A stretch of 64,000 nt of DNA from Sipunculus nudus (GCA_026874595.1 CM049306.1:95473642-95537641), one strand, 5' to 3'; shown: positions 36,985-47,850, counted from the first letter of the stretch. Notes: a model not told the origin generated them from the sequence alone. Translations and numbers: made by a program.

Positions 36985-37992
36985 TCACCTCTCGTCTTGC
37001 GAGAGATCACGTGAGAGTTTTAGAGTGCATGTGTATAAATTCAGGTTACTAGTAGCAGTCACAGGTTTATTATAATATTTTGTAAACGTTGATTGAGACG
37101 ACCAGCCAGCTGTTTTAAGTATATTATCAAGAGGCACGTGATTTTTGTTTGCTGCTGATGTAGTAGCCGCAGCTCTTGTGCTGTGTGGTGTAAAGATGGT
37201 CATGTCTATGCCAGCTTCACCGAGTGCATCTTTGAGCCATCTAGAAAAAGTGTCTCTAGAAACACCACTATGTTGTCCATTAAGTTTAATGAACAGTTTT
37301 TTCTCATTTCCTCTCAGAGGTTAGTCCTTTCTATGTATTCTTTTATCACTGTCACTATGCACAATCTTCTGTCTGGCGCATATGCTTTTAATGTAATTTC
37401 AGACTGGTGATTTCTTGGTGAAGACTGTTTTACCAGGTCCCCCATGCGAATTTTGACATGTGATGAGGAGACAGTTAGATTGTCCAGAAAAATAAGGTGT
37501 AAGAACTGGCCTCTCTGTCCCGTCAGTAATGCTAGGAGTGTCAGCAATTTATATGAAAGTTGTTTAAGTGTGAGTGATTTTACTCGACCCATTTTCCTCA
37601 TGTGATTAAACACAACTTCTGTATCCCATGTGACACAAGTTTTCGGAAGAGCAGGCCGTAATTGAAATACCCCCATTTATAAATCTGGTAACCATGGGGT
37701 GACTTCCGAAAGACACACCCTCAGGCAGTTCCAGTACAGCTGATAGTGCAGACCTCGCTGTGTTAATTGCACTGTAGCCCAATTTCTGGTCATAAAGTAA
37801 AGTAAAAAAATCTACTGCCTTCCCAATAGGTGGACAAATTGAATCCAAGTCCCTTTCACGACAGTACCGTTCCCATCTCTGTAAGTATGTTTGGTACTGC
37901 TTGTTTGTGGTTTTACGCCAGGACTGGAGTATAATTTCTGTTGTTCTTTCAGAAAATTTGTGTTTCTCAAGGGATTTCCTGATAAGTGGCAT
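36985..37992 (-). pseudogene. DIRS tyrosine recombinase (frameshifted)
   Basis: This enzyme would integrate the circular DIRS DNA by site-specific recombination. Three overlapping minus-strand frames cover it: 37992-37606 (SAM-like N-terminal domain, with QYQTYLQRWERYC), 37676-37314 (core with TGQRGQFLHLI, including the first catalytic Arg) and 37203-36985. The last holds HSTRAAATT, the H-x-x-R pair, then AGWSSQSTFTKYY with the nucleophile Tyr. The frame breaks between pieces make it non-functional unless they are sequence errors. Confidence 0.85.
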
Positions 37993-38198
37993 GCAACAGT
38001 CTCATCTTTGTCAGTCTGTATGTTCTCCCTTTGTCCTGTGGGAGCCTTAATGCTATTCTACTGGGAGGGAGGATTCTCGGGTTGTCTATCAGCATGCGCA
38101 TTGCTCTGGGGAACTAGGGCTGAGTTGTCCACCATGGTAATATGACCAGTCCGGTTGCATGCTCCTGCTTGATTTTCTTGAGCACTTGGGTCAGTATG

Positions 38199-38812
38199 CT
38201 AAATGGTGGGAAGGCATAAAACATATATGAGGACCATTTTACAGAAAAAAGCATCTACTGCTAAAGCTTCTGGGTCTGGCTTCCATGAGATGTAAGGTTT
38301 GATTTGATAATTTATTCTTGATGCAAACAAATCTATGTCTAACCTACCCCAGATGTCTAAAAATTTTGTAAAAATATCTGTGTCTAATTGCCATTCCGCA
38401 TCTGAATTGTGTTGACGAGACAATGCGTCAGCCTCGAGGTTAGCCACCCCAGGGATATGTGTTGCTGAAATCAAGATATTTCTTGCAAGGCACCAATCCC
38501 AGATCTTTCTGGTCAGCTTGAAAAGGTTTGGTTTATTCCCTCCTTGTTTGTTAATATAAGCAACAGCGGTAGTGTTATCTATTTGGACTCTTATGTGTAC
38601 CCCTTTTAAAGGTTTACATAAAGACTGTAAGGCTAGGAACACCGCCAGAAGTTCAAGGTAATTTATGTGCTGATCCCTCTCCCGGCTATTCCAGGTTCCA
38701 TGGGTATCATGATCTCCTAAGACTCCCCCCCCAGCCTGAATTGCTGGCATCTGTTCTAAGGAGTAAGTCTGGTTCAGTAGGTCTCATTGGTTTATGAATT
38801 GAATGTGCATGT
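38199..38812 (-). pseudogene. DIRS RNase H domain and linker
   Basis: Continues the RT after a frame change near 38810. It contains the RNase H start (LLRTDASNSGWGG, partly out of frame over a short C/G run near 38725-38735), then INYLELLAVFLALQSL, IDNTTAVAYINKQGG and PGVANLEADALSRQ, ordered as in retroelement RNase H. It would degrade the RNA strand of the RNA:DNA hybrid. The longest clean frame is 38750-38199. Confidence 0.85.
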
Positions 38813-39952
38813 TCAACCCATCCAATGTAAGTCCTGTTTGGCTGCCTCAGACACTGTCATGATGGCATCAAAATTCCCTTTATTAGATTTTAGGGCGTTT
38901 GTTTTCTCCAGTTCTATGCATTTGCACCTGAGTGGTCCGGTGCTAGCAGCAGCACAACATGACACTAAATACCCAAGTATTTCTGCCACATGTCTAATAG
39001 TAGTTTCTGGCTTGTCTATCAGTATTTTACACTGTTTGGCCAAATTATCTGCCTTATCTTTGGTCAGCGAAATTGTCATAGTGTTTGAGTTGAGTATGAA
39101 CCCAAGAAATTTAATTTCTGTGCATGGTTCTAATACTGATTTGTCTGTATGAATTATGAAACCTAAATCCTTAAAAAGTTTAGTGGTTTCATTCACATTT
39201 CGTTTGCAATCCGAAAAACTTTCCCCAATCAGCAAGGAATCATCAATGTAAGCTACATTAATATGGCCCGGTTTTCTGAGAAAGGAGTAAACAGGTTTCA
39301 TCAATTATGTGAACATCCTAGGCCCGGATGCGAGTCCATTGGGCAAGCAAGTAAACTGGTAGGCTTGATCTTGCCACAAAAAAGTGAGAAACTTTTGGTG
39401 GTCCTGATGAATAGGTACGCTATAATAAGCGTCCTTGAGATCAACTGAGGCCATAAAACATCCTGGGGAAACTAAGTCTACCGCATTTTGGAAGGATTCC
39501 ATCTTAAAATGATGGTACTCAATTGATTCATTAAGAGATTTCAGGTTAAGTATGACCCTATGTGACCCATCTCTCTTCTCTCTAATGAAAATATTCGAAA
39601 AAACAGTGTCTGGAGCAGGTACAGAATTTTTGATTACCCCTTTTTCTAACAGTAAGGCAATTTCCTTATTGATGATCTCTGTCTCTAAATCATTGAACTT
39701 AATGGGTCTTGGAATGAACTCCAACTCCATGCCTTGCACTATCATTAAAATGAATTTATCAGATGTTAAATTTTCCCAATTCTCTTTGAAAAACTTTAAC
39801 CTGCCACCAACTTTATCACATTTTACATACGAAGGATTGGGGTTCAAGAATGCTTTATCATTGTTAAACTGTATTTGAGGTACATCTTGACTAGTCTCAT
39901 TTGTAAAATTTGTTGGTGTACTTGCCTTAGTTGTTGTCAAATTTGAGTTCAC
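38813..39952 (-). pseudogene. DIRS reverse transcriptase (one in-frame stop)
   Basis: One reading frame spans the RT fingers and palm but is cut by a TAA at 39307-39305, just after GLASGPRMFT. The frame then continues with MKPVYSFLRK. Motifs in order are IFIREKRDGSHRVILNLKSLN, MASVDLKDAYYSVPI, FTCLPNGLASGPRMF and VAYIDDSLLIG (the YxDD catalytic box). The first codon of the open frame is GTG at 39952-39950, overlapping the TGA of the preceding gag-like frame (39951-39949). This suggests ORF2 is reached by a frameshift or reinitiation rather than its own ATG. Confidence 0.88.
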
Positions 39953-41145
39953 TTCCAGTATGGATTGTCGCCTCTCTGTGGCTGGTTCTGGCGAGCCTTG
40001 AATCCTAAAAAAGGCCTGTTCACTGGTGTCTTCCCTTTCTTACTGGGGTCCCTGTCAGAGCTTGTCCTGAACTGTGTGTGTCCCACAAGTCGTCTGCTGA
40101 CATTATGAGTGTCTTGAATTTGTTGCATGGTTTGTGAGAGATTGTCTCCAAATAGCAGTCCTGTCACAGGCACGTCTGGCTTACATAAATCCTTGTACTA
40201 TCCATGCAAGTCTCCCCTGATAAGTTCCCTTCGTCTAAGACTCAACTCCTGATTTGCGTGAGCAAACATTGTCATCCCGTCAAAAAGTTCTGTTATCATT
40301 AAGGCACAGTCTTTCTCATTAAGTGGTCTATGCTCTTGTCTAGCTTTCAGCAAAGTATCTGTCACTGATATCAAAGGGCACATACCTTTCACTATTCCTG
40401 TTTGTGCTCTTTGCATCCTGTTGTCACGTAGTTTTGTATCATTCCTAAGCTTTGTCCCAATTTCTTTATTAACTCTTGGCACTGTGAGGTTACTTACATT
40501 CCCTGGAATAAGCGTGCTTTCAAGCTTCTCTTTCGTGGTGGTGTCCGTTGTAGTCGGGCGACATATTTTGTTCAACAAGTCCGCTAGTTTAGGAGTGACA
40601 TCAGGTCCTACCGATTCTTGTTTTTGAAGTTGCGATTCGATCTGGTAAAGAAAGTCCATTTCATCATTATCTACATCACTTTCATCGTCGTTCAGTTGCA
40701 GAAGATCATCAATATCCGCTTGACGGTCACCGTTTCTATTTGAAAGTCCCATGTGGTTTTGGTCCTCGTTTGTCCCGGAAGTGGTTTCTTGTGCCCCGGA
40801 AGTGCCCTCTTGTGACCCTTTATCGGCCTCAGCGACTGTTCCAGAATTATGTTGGGACGTTTGGCGTTTTAGCAACGAAATTTCTACTTGCATTCCTTTA
40901 ATTGTTTCTAGTAACGCTGAGTGTTTAGCCTCTGTGGAATCTTTAAAAGATTGGAAGGCTGCGATGATGGCTTCCGTACCCGGATCAAACCTGGCATTTC
41001 CAACATGGCGTCGCGAATCGTTTTCCGATCTATGCGCCAATGTTGGGACTTGTTCTGTTTCATTCTGTGCAATTACGCTGCTCATAGAGCTAGCATCTTG
41101 ATCATGTACGCCGCTCTGAGAGCTGGCGTCTTGTTTTGGTTCCAT
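39949..41145 (-). pseudogene. DIRS gag-like ORF1 (one in-frame stop)
   Basis: The frame starts at the ATG at 41145-41143 and runs 315 codons. It meets a TAG (about 40200-40198) after GDLHG, then continues in the same frame to the TGA at 39951-39949, about 397 codons in all. It is rich in Gln, Ser, Asp and Glu with a predicted coiled stretch (KHSALLETIKGMQVEISLLK) and an acidic block (NDDESDVDNDEMDF). No CCHC knuckle is visible. Its position upstream of RT identifies it as the capsid-like ORF1 of the element; sequence alone would not. Confidence 0.75.
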
Positions 41146-41474
41146 ATTGAAGTTGGGTACCAGTCAATCTCAATGACCTGTGAACCAAAATGGCGCTGAT
41201 GTAGGATCAGCTAAGAAACAAAGCCGTTTTCTGGCCAAATTTCCAATGAACGGAATAAAATATGCTTACTGTAAGAACCCTGATCGTCCAAATAAGCGAT
41301 AATAATTGATAAGAAGGTCGATTGTCAGATAAAACGTGTATACTGCTCGGATAAAAATCACCGAATGATCTCCCTAAAACTCACCATCATGGGAACCGGA
41401 AATGCATTGCCTCATGGGAACAGTGGACTTGCGCTCTCACGTGATCTCTCGCAAGACGAGAGGTGAGACAGAAT

Positions 41475-41847
41475 CCACTACCCAACCACTTTGTGCCTCA
41501 GGTGCTTAACGGGCCAAATAATGCACAGATGTAGTATATCTGTGCGTTGGGCGCGAGTAATCTGCTGTTTACAAACACAGCAGCACCTCGGGTTCAGCTG
41601 CGTAATAGTTCATACAAACGCACTTAAAAACGACGAAATAGCCGTTGAAAATGACGACGTATTACATTGAAAGCAAGTTATCCTGTTGCCACATCAGGTG
41701 ATGAAAAGTAGCGTTCAGGGTGAACTGTCATGACTAATATTTCAGATAGAAAGTTCACTAGATGATATGAACTGAATAAGATAAAAAAAACGCGCACGTA
41801 ATGGGTATAGCTGATTTTTATGCAACTAGAGAATGCTTCTGTTTTTT
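41475..41847. other. Short non-coding flank between the DIRS end and the interrupted repeat
   Basis: No feature is recognised. It may belong to the DIRS element outside its inverted terminus or to a second insertion. Confidence 0.4.
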
Positions 41848-42415
41848 AAACTATAAAGCCGGCTTAACCAACGCGTACGGATTGAGCGCCAGCTGTGTTC
41901 TAAACTCTTACGCAGCTATACTAACGAGCACAGGTTACGAACGTTGTGATTCCAAGTCCAAAAACCCTAACGCTAGCTATACTAACGTGCACAGGTTACA
42001 GACTTTGCGTTTCTGAGTACAAAATAGACTGGTACCCCGCTCTATTATGGCACCGCTGTTTTAGGCCAATCTATGCTTGGCTGAGGGCCATAATAGAGCA
42101 GGGTACCAGTCTAAGTACAAACACGTTGGTAAGCGCCAATTTCTCCGCACAAACCCCAATTTTTTTATCCGAAACCTTTTGTTTAACCTTCCGGGGTCTT
42201 GGCACTAATCAGTGTCACCCGGTAAAGTTACCCATTACCGGTGTTCTTGAAAAAAGGCTGATATTACCAAGTGAAGGACTGGATTGTCTTTGGTTTTATG
42301 TGATAGGGATGATGTGGACTCAGGAACACAACAAAACACAAACCAGTGGACAAGCAACAAAGATTATATTAAAAGTAAATTACTGAATTCAAAACAACCT
42401 CCCAGATAGGGTACT
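41848..42415 (+). repeat. Right part of the dispersed repeat (as at 18.04-18.62 kb)
   Basis: Matches 18165-18610: ACGTGCACAGGTTACAGAC, TTTCTGAGTACAA, the TTACCGGTG block, and CAACAAAGATTATATTAAAA before CCAGATAGGGT. It includes a local doubling of the ACTAACG(A/T)GCACAGGTTAC segment and is interrupted by the MITE at 42025-42113. Confidence 0.75.
42025..42113. mobile_element. 89-bp MITE with 27-bp terminal inverted repeats and 8-bp target duplication
   Basis: The left (42025-42051) and right (42087-42113) ends match 26 of 27 bases as inverted repeats (TAGACTGGTACC...CTATTATGGC) around a 35-base loop. AGTACAAA flanks both sides (42016-42023 and 42114-42121), which fits an 8-bp target-site duplication. 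The homologous repeat at about 18263 reads straight through as TTTCTGAGTACAA, which confirms the insertion. Eight-base duplications suggest the hAT superfamily. Confidence 0.8.
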
Positions 42416-43533
42416 GGGACTGTACCCTGACTGTCGGCACTGTGTCCCGACTGGCGCCCCTGGACCTCGACTGGCGGCATAGGACCCCGACTAGTGGCAA
42501 AGGACCCCGACTGGCGACACTTGTCCCGACCGGCTGCACTAGTCCCTAATCTGGCGGCTGGCTGGCTCCTGGACACCGAAGACTTCCAGCCTGTCTGTCC
42601 ATGCATTCTCTTTAAAAAACGGCCCTCTTTAAAACACTACTACCCTGAAGACTCATCTATATCCACAAGTCCAACACAAATTCTTAGACTGTTTTGCTAC
42701 AAAGGCTCAAACTATATTCATAAGGGCGCTGAATACTAAATAGGCTGGAAACAATGCCCCTATAACAATGGCATAACTCAATGGCAGCGCTTCTAAAGAA
42801 GCAACTGATTTTCACGCTGCCAGCTTTGACCGTTTATGATATATTTAGACACCAGATGGCGGTTCGTTGTCCGCTAAAAATACGTGCGTATGATGTGACA
42901 AGCAACCAACCAGATGCCAATAAACAAACACACGACAGGCATCCTGGCTCCGCCCATAGCTGCTCTTGAAGCGCCGCTTGATGAGTTTACGGTCGAATCT
43001 TAATTGCTCCCTCTGCATTCTCGCATCATCGACCGATTCGATTGTGACATTATGACTGTGTTAGCGTAGCCATGTATCTGTTGTCTGCAGAACTGAAACC
43101 GGGCGAGCATCCTATGTGCCCAAGGCCCTAAGCAAACCACGTATGGGGCAATTCTCTCTGAGCCTGTGGCCTGTTACCGGGGCGAAGAGCTGTCAATCAA
43201 AACGAAATGAACATTATTGGCTCCGTGCATTCCTTGCTTGGCAGTGTCTTCCAGCACAAAGTCTCACCTGATGGGACAAAAATACAGTGCTCCCCCTCTG
43301 GTGTAGCAATTCAGGATACGAGATCATAACAAACAGCGCTTACGATATAGGTACAAGGCCTATAGTTAAAGCGCTGTGTAAAGAGCGTAAACTCAAAGCG
43401 GCGTTCCTCCATTGTCTCACGGCACAATGATGCTGACCGGCGACCCAGGGCTACTTACAACACGTTATAAGATACAGCTAACCCGAGAAATAAAAATAAA
43501 ATAAGATTAAAATAATCGACACGATTCATTTCG

Positions 43534-43535
<2 letters not shown>

Positions 43536-43589
<54 letters not shown>
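43536..43589 (+). repeat. TA microsatellite
   Basis: About 54 bases of TA at the position paralogous to 27546-27598. Confidence 0.97.
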
Positions 43590-43591
<2 letters not shown>

Positions 43592-44311
43592 TCAACCCAA
43601 TATCACCATAACGGCTCAAAAAGGGGCACTGTCTTACTCTGTGTTAATCTGGGTTGGGTCTCATTTTAGGCAAACCCAAATGTCATTAAGCACAAATATT
43701 GTGTAAAAAAATTGAACTGAGTTTAGAATTCTTTCTTCTAATTCAGTGGTAGTATACAGAAGAAATAATAAAACCAGCTTAAAACGGAAACTGTTCCGAG
43801 ACATGCCAGTGCTGAAGACTGTTTCTTTATTAAGGTCTGAGTGTGAAATACATCACCCAAATGTATATTATACAGTGCACTTCAGGACTTGAACGACTTA
43901 TAAAGAAAGGAAAAACGAGAGATAACATCTAATTAATCAATGATACACAGGCCACACCTAACTGAAGCAAACCATTGGGTTCTTTTCAGGTTCGCATAAT
44001 TTCTTTATAAAATATAATTGCATGTTGAAATAGGTCTTAAACACGCACACACATATATCGCCGTTGTACAAAAATGAATCATGTTCCGAATGGAATGGTA
44101 CCACATGAATACATGGAATCTAGCTATGTACCATGTAACAATCATAGTACATGGAGATAATACCCTCTGTATTCTCCACTGCTCGTTGGTTTTCATTCAC
44201 CCCATCACATCATCGAACACAACGATGTAAGGGAGGGTGTCTTGCTTTTAGTTATTATAATTAGTTGTGGAACCCATGTAGAATTAATAAAGTTCATATT
44301 TAATAACAATT

Positions 44312-45922
44312 TCATAAGAAGGGACGACAGAGTTGACCGAACATTAGATGAATGGCATGTAGACCCACGTAGCCTACTTCCGGATTTGTGATTGTGTCAC
44401 GACATATGTAATGGTCTCTTACCACCGTGTCAAAGTTCCGGGGCACCGACACCTGAAAAACATCAGAGTAAACCATACCCAACTTCTTTATCAAAGGCTT
44501 CAGATAAGCATTCATGGCTGCAATCGAGAAATTGTTTCTTTTGCCACGCCTTACATGTGTATAATTTTGGGGATAAGCTATAAGATTTAACCACACAATG
44601 CGGGCTTTACCCCATGCTTTACGCAAATTCGCCAAACTGCGTAAAGCCATTGGAAGCCCTTTCAGCCAAAAATCTGAAAAGTTTTTAAATGCCATATCCC
44701 AAGCACCAGTTTGTATGACAACAACATCGGAGTTGCTGATGTTTTTCTCTTTATTACTTGTCTCTACTTCAAGTAACTCTTCTGCCAAGTCTTTAGTGAA
44801 GTGTACATCATGAAAGTTCACGTGACCAAATTTTACGCTCCCGTGTTTTCGCTTAAGGTTTTGACACATTCCTGGCAGATGAGCGGCAAGATAATCAAAA
44901 TTATAGCGCATGTGCGATGCCCCGAATAGGTTCAGTGACGTCATACCCATAAGGCATCTGGTAAGATTTTGAGAAATGACGAATTTCATGATACAACTTC
45001 CGTTGTGGTCATGTAGCCATCTCCAGCGACCTGATATTTGTACCCAGTGACCCGGAGTGTCCGCATTCGGAGCATTGCTGCACATCTGATAGCCTGTGCT
45101 ATTTTCTTGCTCCGTTTCGTTTTCATATACTTTTGATTTAGACAATGTTCTGTTGTGATTGTCTTCATTCGTAGTGCTATTATCTACGTATATTGAATTA
45201 TATTTGAAAACTGTCGGTTTCTTATTTTTGGAACAGTGATCAATGGACCATAGTTTGCTTAGCAGTGGAGGAGTTTTCAGGTAATCGATATAGGCTTCGA
45301 AATTTGTATACATGAGCAACACTTTTATATTGTTGCACGCCTCAGCCACAAGAGGGCAGCATATGTGATATCTTCCTGTGAAGTAATCAGTCACGTGACA
45401 CATCTTGAGGTGTTTGGCACCTTCGCTCCGCGCTGTCACTGTCGCCCTAAAACTGGCGCCACCATAGGTTGCGTTTTCTAGGTACGTTTCCCTTAATCTC
45501 AAGAGCAAAAATGACTGGTTTTTTCCTAGCGATGATATATCATCAATATCATACTTAAAACCTAATTTGTTGGTATTATTTGGCATTTGCAGTTCATTTT
45601 CTGTTTTGTTGAAGTGCCAGGACCAGTATTGTCGTAACTGACGTAATTCGTTTTGTCCATCAGGTGGCGCACACATTTGATCTACATTTTTAAAATCCAG
45701 AATCTTTTGGGTCACTTCCTTAGAAATGGTTAATGAAGGAGAACCTACAGCAGCAATAACCTTGGAACTAAAAAACTCAAGATGAAATATACGATGAAAA
45801 AAATGAAGATAAATAACTAAACATATTGAGATGACAATAAAGGCTAAAATAAGCTTTCTGCTTTTACCACTGCGTCCTTTATTTGTTTTCCTGTTGTGGA
45901 GAGAGATTTGGGAATCACCCAT
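44312..45922 (-). CDS. Type II membrane protein resembling the NXPE / PC-esterase (SGNH-like) group
   Basis: A single uninterrupted 536-codon frame. Residues about 23-43 form one hydrophobic segment after a basic tail (RKTNKGRSGKSRK), giving a signal-anchor with the bulk of the protein in the Golgi or extracellular lumen. Residues about 137-215 (GGASFRATVTARSEG ... TGRYHICCPL) look like a filamin-type Ig fold, as in neurexophilin/NXPE proteins. The C-terminal half resembles a PC-esterase/SGNH domain: LFGASHMR (332-339, candidate nucleophile Ser336), SDVVVIQTGAWDM (398-410) and GLHAIH (520-525). Many N-x-S/T sites fit a secreted domain. In related enzymes the last block usually has Asp two residues before Gly-x-His or adjacent to it; here the residues are Tyr-Val-Gly-Leu-His, so catalysis is uncertain. 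The absence of introns and the decayed copy 16 kb away suggest a recently expanded family. The substrate is unknown. Confidence 0.7.
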   Translation of the reverse strand: MGDSQISLHNRKTNKGRSGKSRKLILAFIVISICLVIYLHFFHRIFHLEFFSSKVIAAVGSPSLTISKEVTQKILDFKNVDQMCAPPDGQNELRQLRQYWSWHFNKTENELQMPNNTNKLGFKYDIDDISSLGKNQSFLLLRLRETYLENATYGGASFRATVTARSEGAKHLKMCHVTDYFTGRYHICCPLVAEACNNIKVLLMYTNFEAYIDYLKTPPLLSKLWSIDHCSKNKKPTVFKYNSIYVDNSTTNEDNHNRTLSKSKVYENETEQENSTGYQMCSNAPNADTPGHWVQISGRWRWLHDHNGSCIMKFVISQNLTRCLMGMTSLNLFGASHMRYNFDYLAAHLPGMCQNLKRKHGSVKFGHVNFHDVHFTKDLAEELLEVETSNKEKNISNSDVVVIQTGAWDMAFKNFSDFWLKGLPMALRSLANLRKAWGKARIVWLNLIAYPQNYTHVRRGKRNNFSIAAMNAYLKPLIKKLGMVYSDVFQVSVPRNFDTVVRDHYICRDTITNPEVGYVGLHAIHLMFGQLCRPFL

Positions 45923-46995
45923 TTTATAATTGTCGACTTCGACTTCGGAACAATACTCAGCATATACGTATGTCCATGAAAAAATGACGCTGACACATAT
46001 AACTGTTCACAAGCGGTTCACTTGATCCGTATTAATTATCTTGATAGCATTTATTGATATCATGTGTAAACACATGAAATCAGCGAACATGAACTACCAT
46101 GAGTGACGGTGTCTTCGTCTTAAGGCGTAGGAGGAGAGCGATGCTTGAGCAATCTGTGTGTACCTTGACATTCTCGTGTGCTTACATAACATGCTTCTGT
46201 ATAGATGGAAAGAAACCTTTTTAGGGAGACGGATACATTTCCGTTCTTTTTTCTTCCGCTCGTGCGTCAGCTTATTGTGCTAAAAAATAATTAGGTATTG
46301 TGTCCGTGTATCCAAGCATTTTCAAGTATAGTTTTCCTGTTTGCCGAGCATTCGGGCTTATAATTTAGATTGTTGATAACAGCGTAAGGTGATAGAGCAA
46401 CGGCTGTCTGCATCTGGCTGGGCAATTAACTGCATAAACTATTGATTTATATGTTTATTTATCATCGCTATATAGTTTACGTATTTTCACAAGTAGTTAT
46501 CTGCATCAAAACATAAGAAACATTTTCTCGATTGCAGCCATGAACGAGTATCTGATTCTGATGGTATCTAATGGTTCCCTGGACTTTGACACGGTGTTTA
46601 CCAACCATTACAAATGTCCAGACACAATCATAAATGCCTATGATCCACGGTTGGGTCAAATTTGTCGTCCCTACTTGTGAAATGATTATTAAATATAAAT
46701 TTTACTTATTCTACATATTCTGCAACTGAAAAAAGGTAATAGGCCTAAGAGTTAAATGAAAGGATATATTTGATAAGCAAATAATGTGTAAATGTTTAAT
46801 AAATCTAAAAACAGTTTACAAATATAGTCAAATGAGCTAAAAATTAAATTCAAGGAGAGTTTTCCCAATACCTGATTGAGTGTACCGGTGTCATGGTAAC
46901 AATCTTTAAGAGATATAAATGAAATGCTACAAAATATACACTAAATTGCGAGTTATATTTCATTATTTTTTTTAAAGGATTTCATTTAGAAACTC

Positions 46996-47850
46996 AACCT
47001 AATTAGGTCAGGTTTCCAGGGGGACTTTTTCATGGACATTCCTGGACTTCAAGTAAGACGATTCTAGGTGAAGGACCTCGTTGGATGTTAAATTAGAAGA
47101 TTCTAAGCTGAATGGTTATGATGTGTACCTTGTTAACGGACGACTGCACCTGTAGGTCTAAAAAAATTTTTTTTAAATCCAGGTGGCACCGCCAGCCTTC
47201 AGAAACGGATGAAACAGTCCATGATCAATATACATGCAAAGAATCATGGTGTTCAATGCATTAGTTGATCAGATACTGGATATTTTGAATCATATTTTAA
47301 TTATTCTGGCAGGTACTTCTGTGCCCCGTACCTCGGAGGACATGGGTAACAGAAACATAGGTTTCCATGAAGATTTTTATGGACCTCTCTGGATGTAAAG
47401 TTAGAAGTTTCTAGGTCAAAAGGTTCCAATTTGTGCCCTGTTAACAGACGACCACATCTTTGAATGTCCAAAAAGGAAAAATTGCGTGAAAAATCGAAAA
47501 AATACAGGTAGCGCCACCATTCTACATGAACTGATGAAACACTCCATGATCAAAATTCATGCAAAGAATCATGGTGATCAATGCATTGGTTTTCCGGATA
47601 CTAGTACTTTTCAATCAAATTTTCAATTATTCTTGGGGGGGGGGGGGGTAGTTCTGAGCCCCATAGCTCGGAGGATATGGGTAACAGAGACCTAATTTCA
47701 GGTTTCCAAAGAGATTTTTCATAGGCCTTCCTGCATGTGAAGTAAAAAGAATCCATATCAATCGGTTACGATTTGTGCCTGGATAACGAACAGGCAGGAG
47801 GACGGACAGACGACGGACAAGGAATGGCCGCTATAGCTCAGATGACTTTC
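46996..47850 (+). repeat. About 335-bp tandem family, 2.5 units (poly-G subfamily)
   Basis: GATATGGGTAACAGA-type motifs recur near 47344 and 47678. Units share GTGCC(C/T)TGTTAACAGACGACC, GGTGGCACC or GGTAGCGCC, ACTCCATGATCAA and GCAAAGAATCATGGTG(A)T. The second unit has a poly-G run (47634-47648). It ends in GGACGGACAGACGACGG and CTATAGCTCAGATGAC, the terminus shared with the other dispersed families. Same family as 56385-57625. Confidence 0.8.

Larger units (their letters stand above)
36726..41474 (-). mobile_element. DIRS-type tyrosine-recombinase retrotransposon
   Basis: On the minus strand it carries a gag-like ORF, reverse transcriptase, RNase H and a tyrosine recombinase, the DIRS order, with no integrase or LTRs. 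The right end (41406-41474) is complementary to two separate left-end stretches: 41406-41448 pairs with 36793-36835, and 41434-41474 pairs with 36977-37017. That is the arrangement expected of DIRS inverted termini and internal complementary region. A further inverted repeat lies within the left end (36726-36803 with 36900-36979). Few lesions are seen, so the insertion is fairly young. It interrupts the repeat family at 36535-36655 and 41857. Confidence 0.85.
42420..46995 (-). repeat. Segmental duplication 2, copy B (paralogue of about 27170-30862)
   Basis: Same orientation as copy A, with the 20-bp minisatellite (42425-42555), the TA tract (43536-43589), the intact NXPE-like gene and its upstream flank up to TTTAAAGGATTTCATTTAG. 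The piece from about 42560 to 43380 has no counterpart in copy A and holds no recognisable gene. Confidence 0.85.

Noticed and set aside
40421-41199. Plus-strand ORFs of 68-116 codons
   Set aside because: They are antisense shadows of the DIRS gag-like frame.
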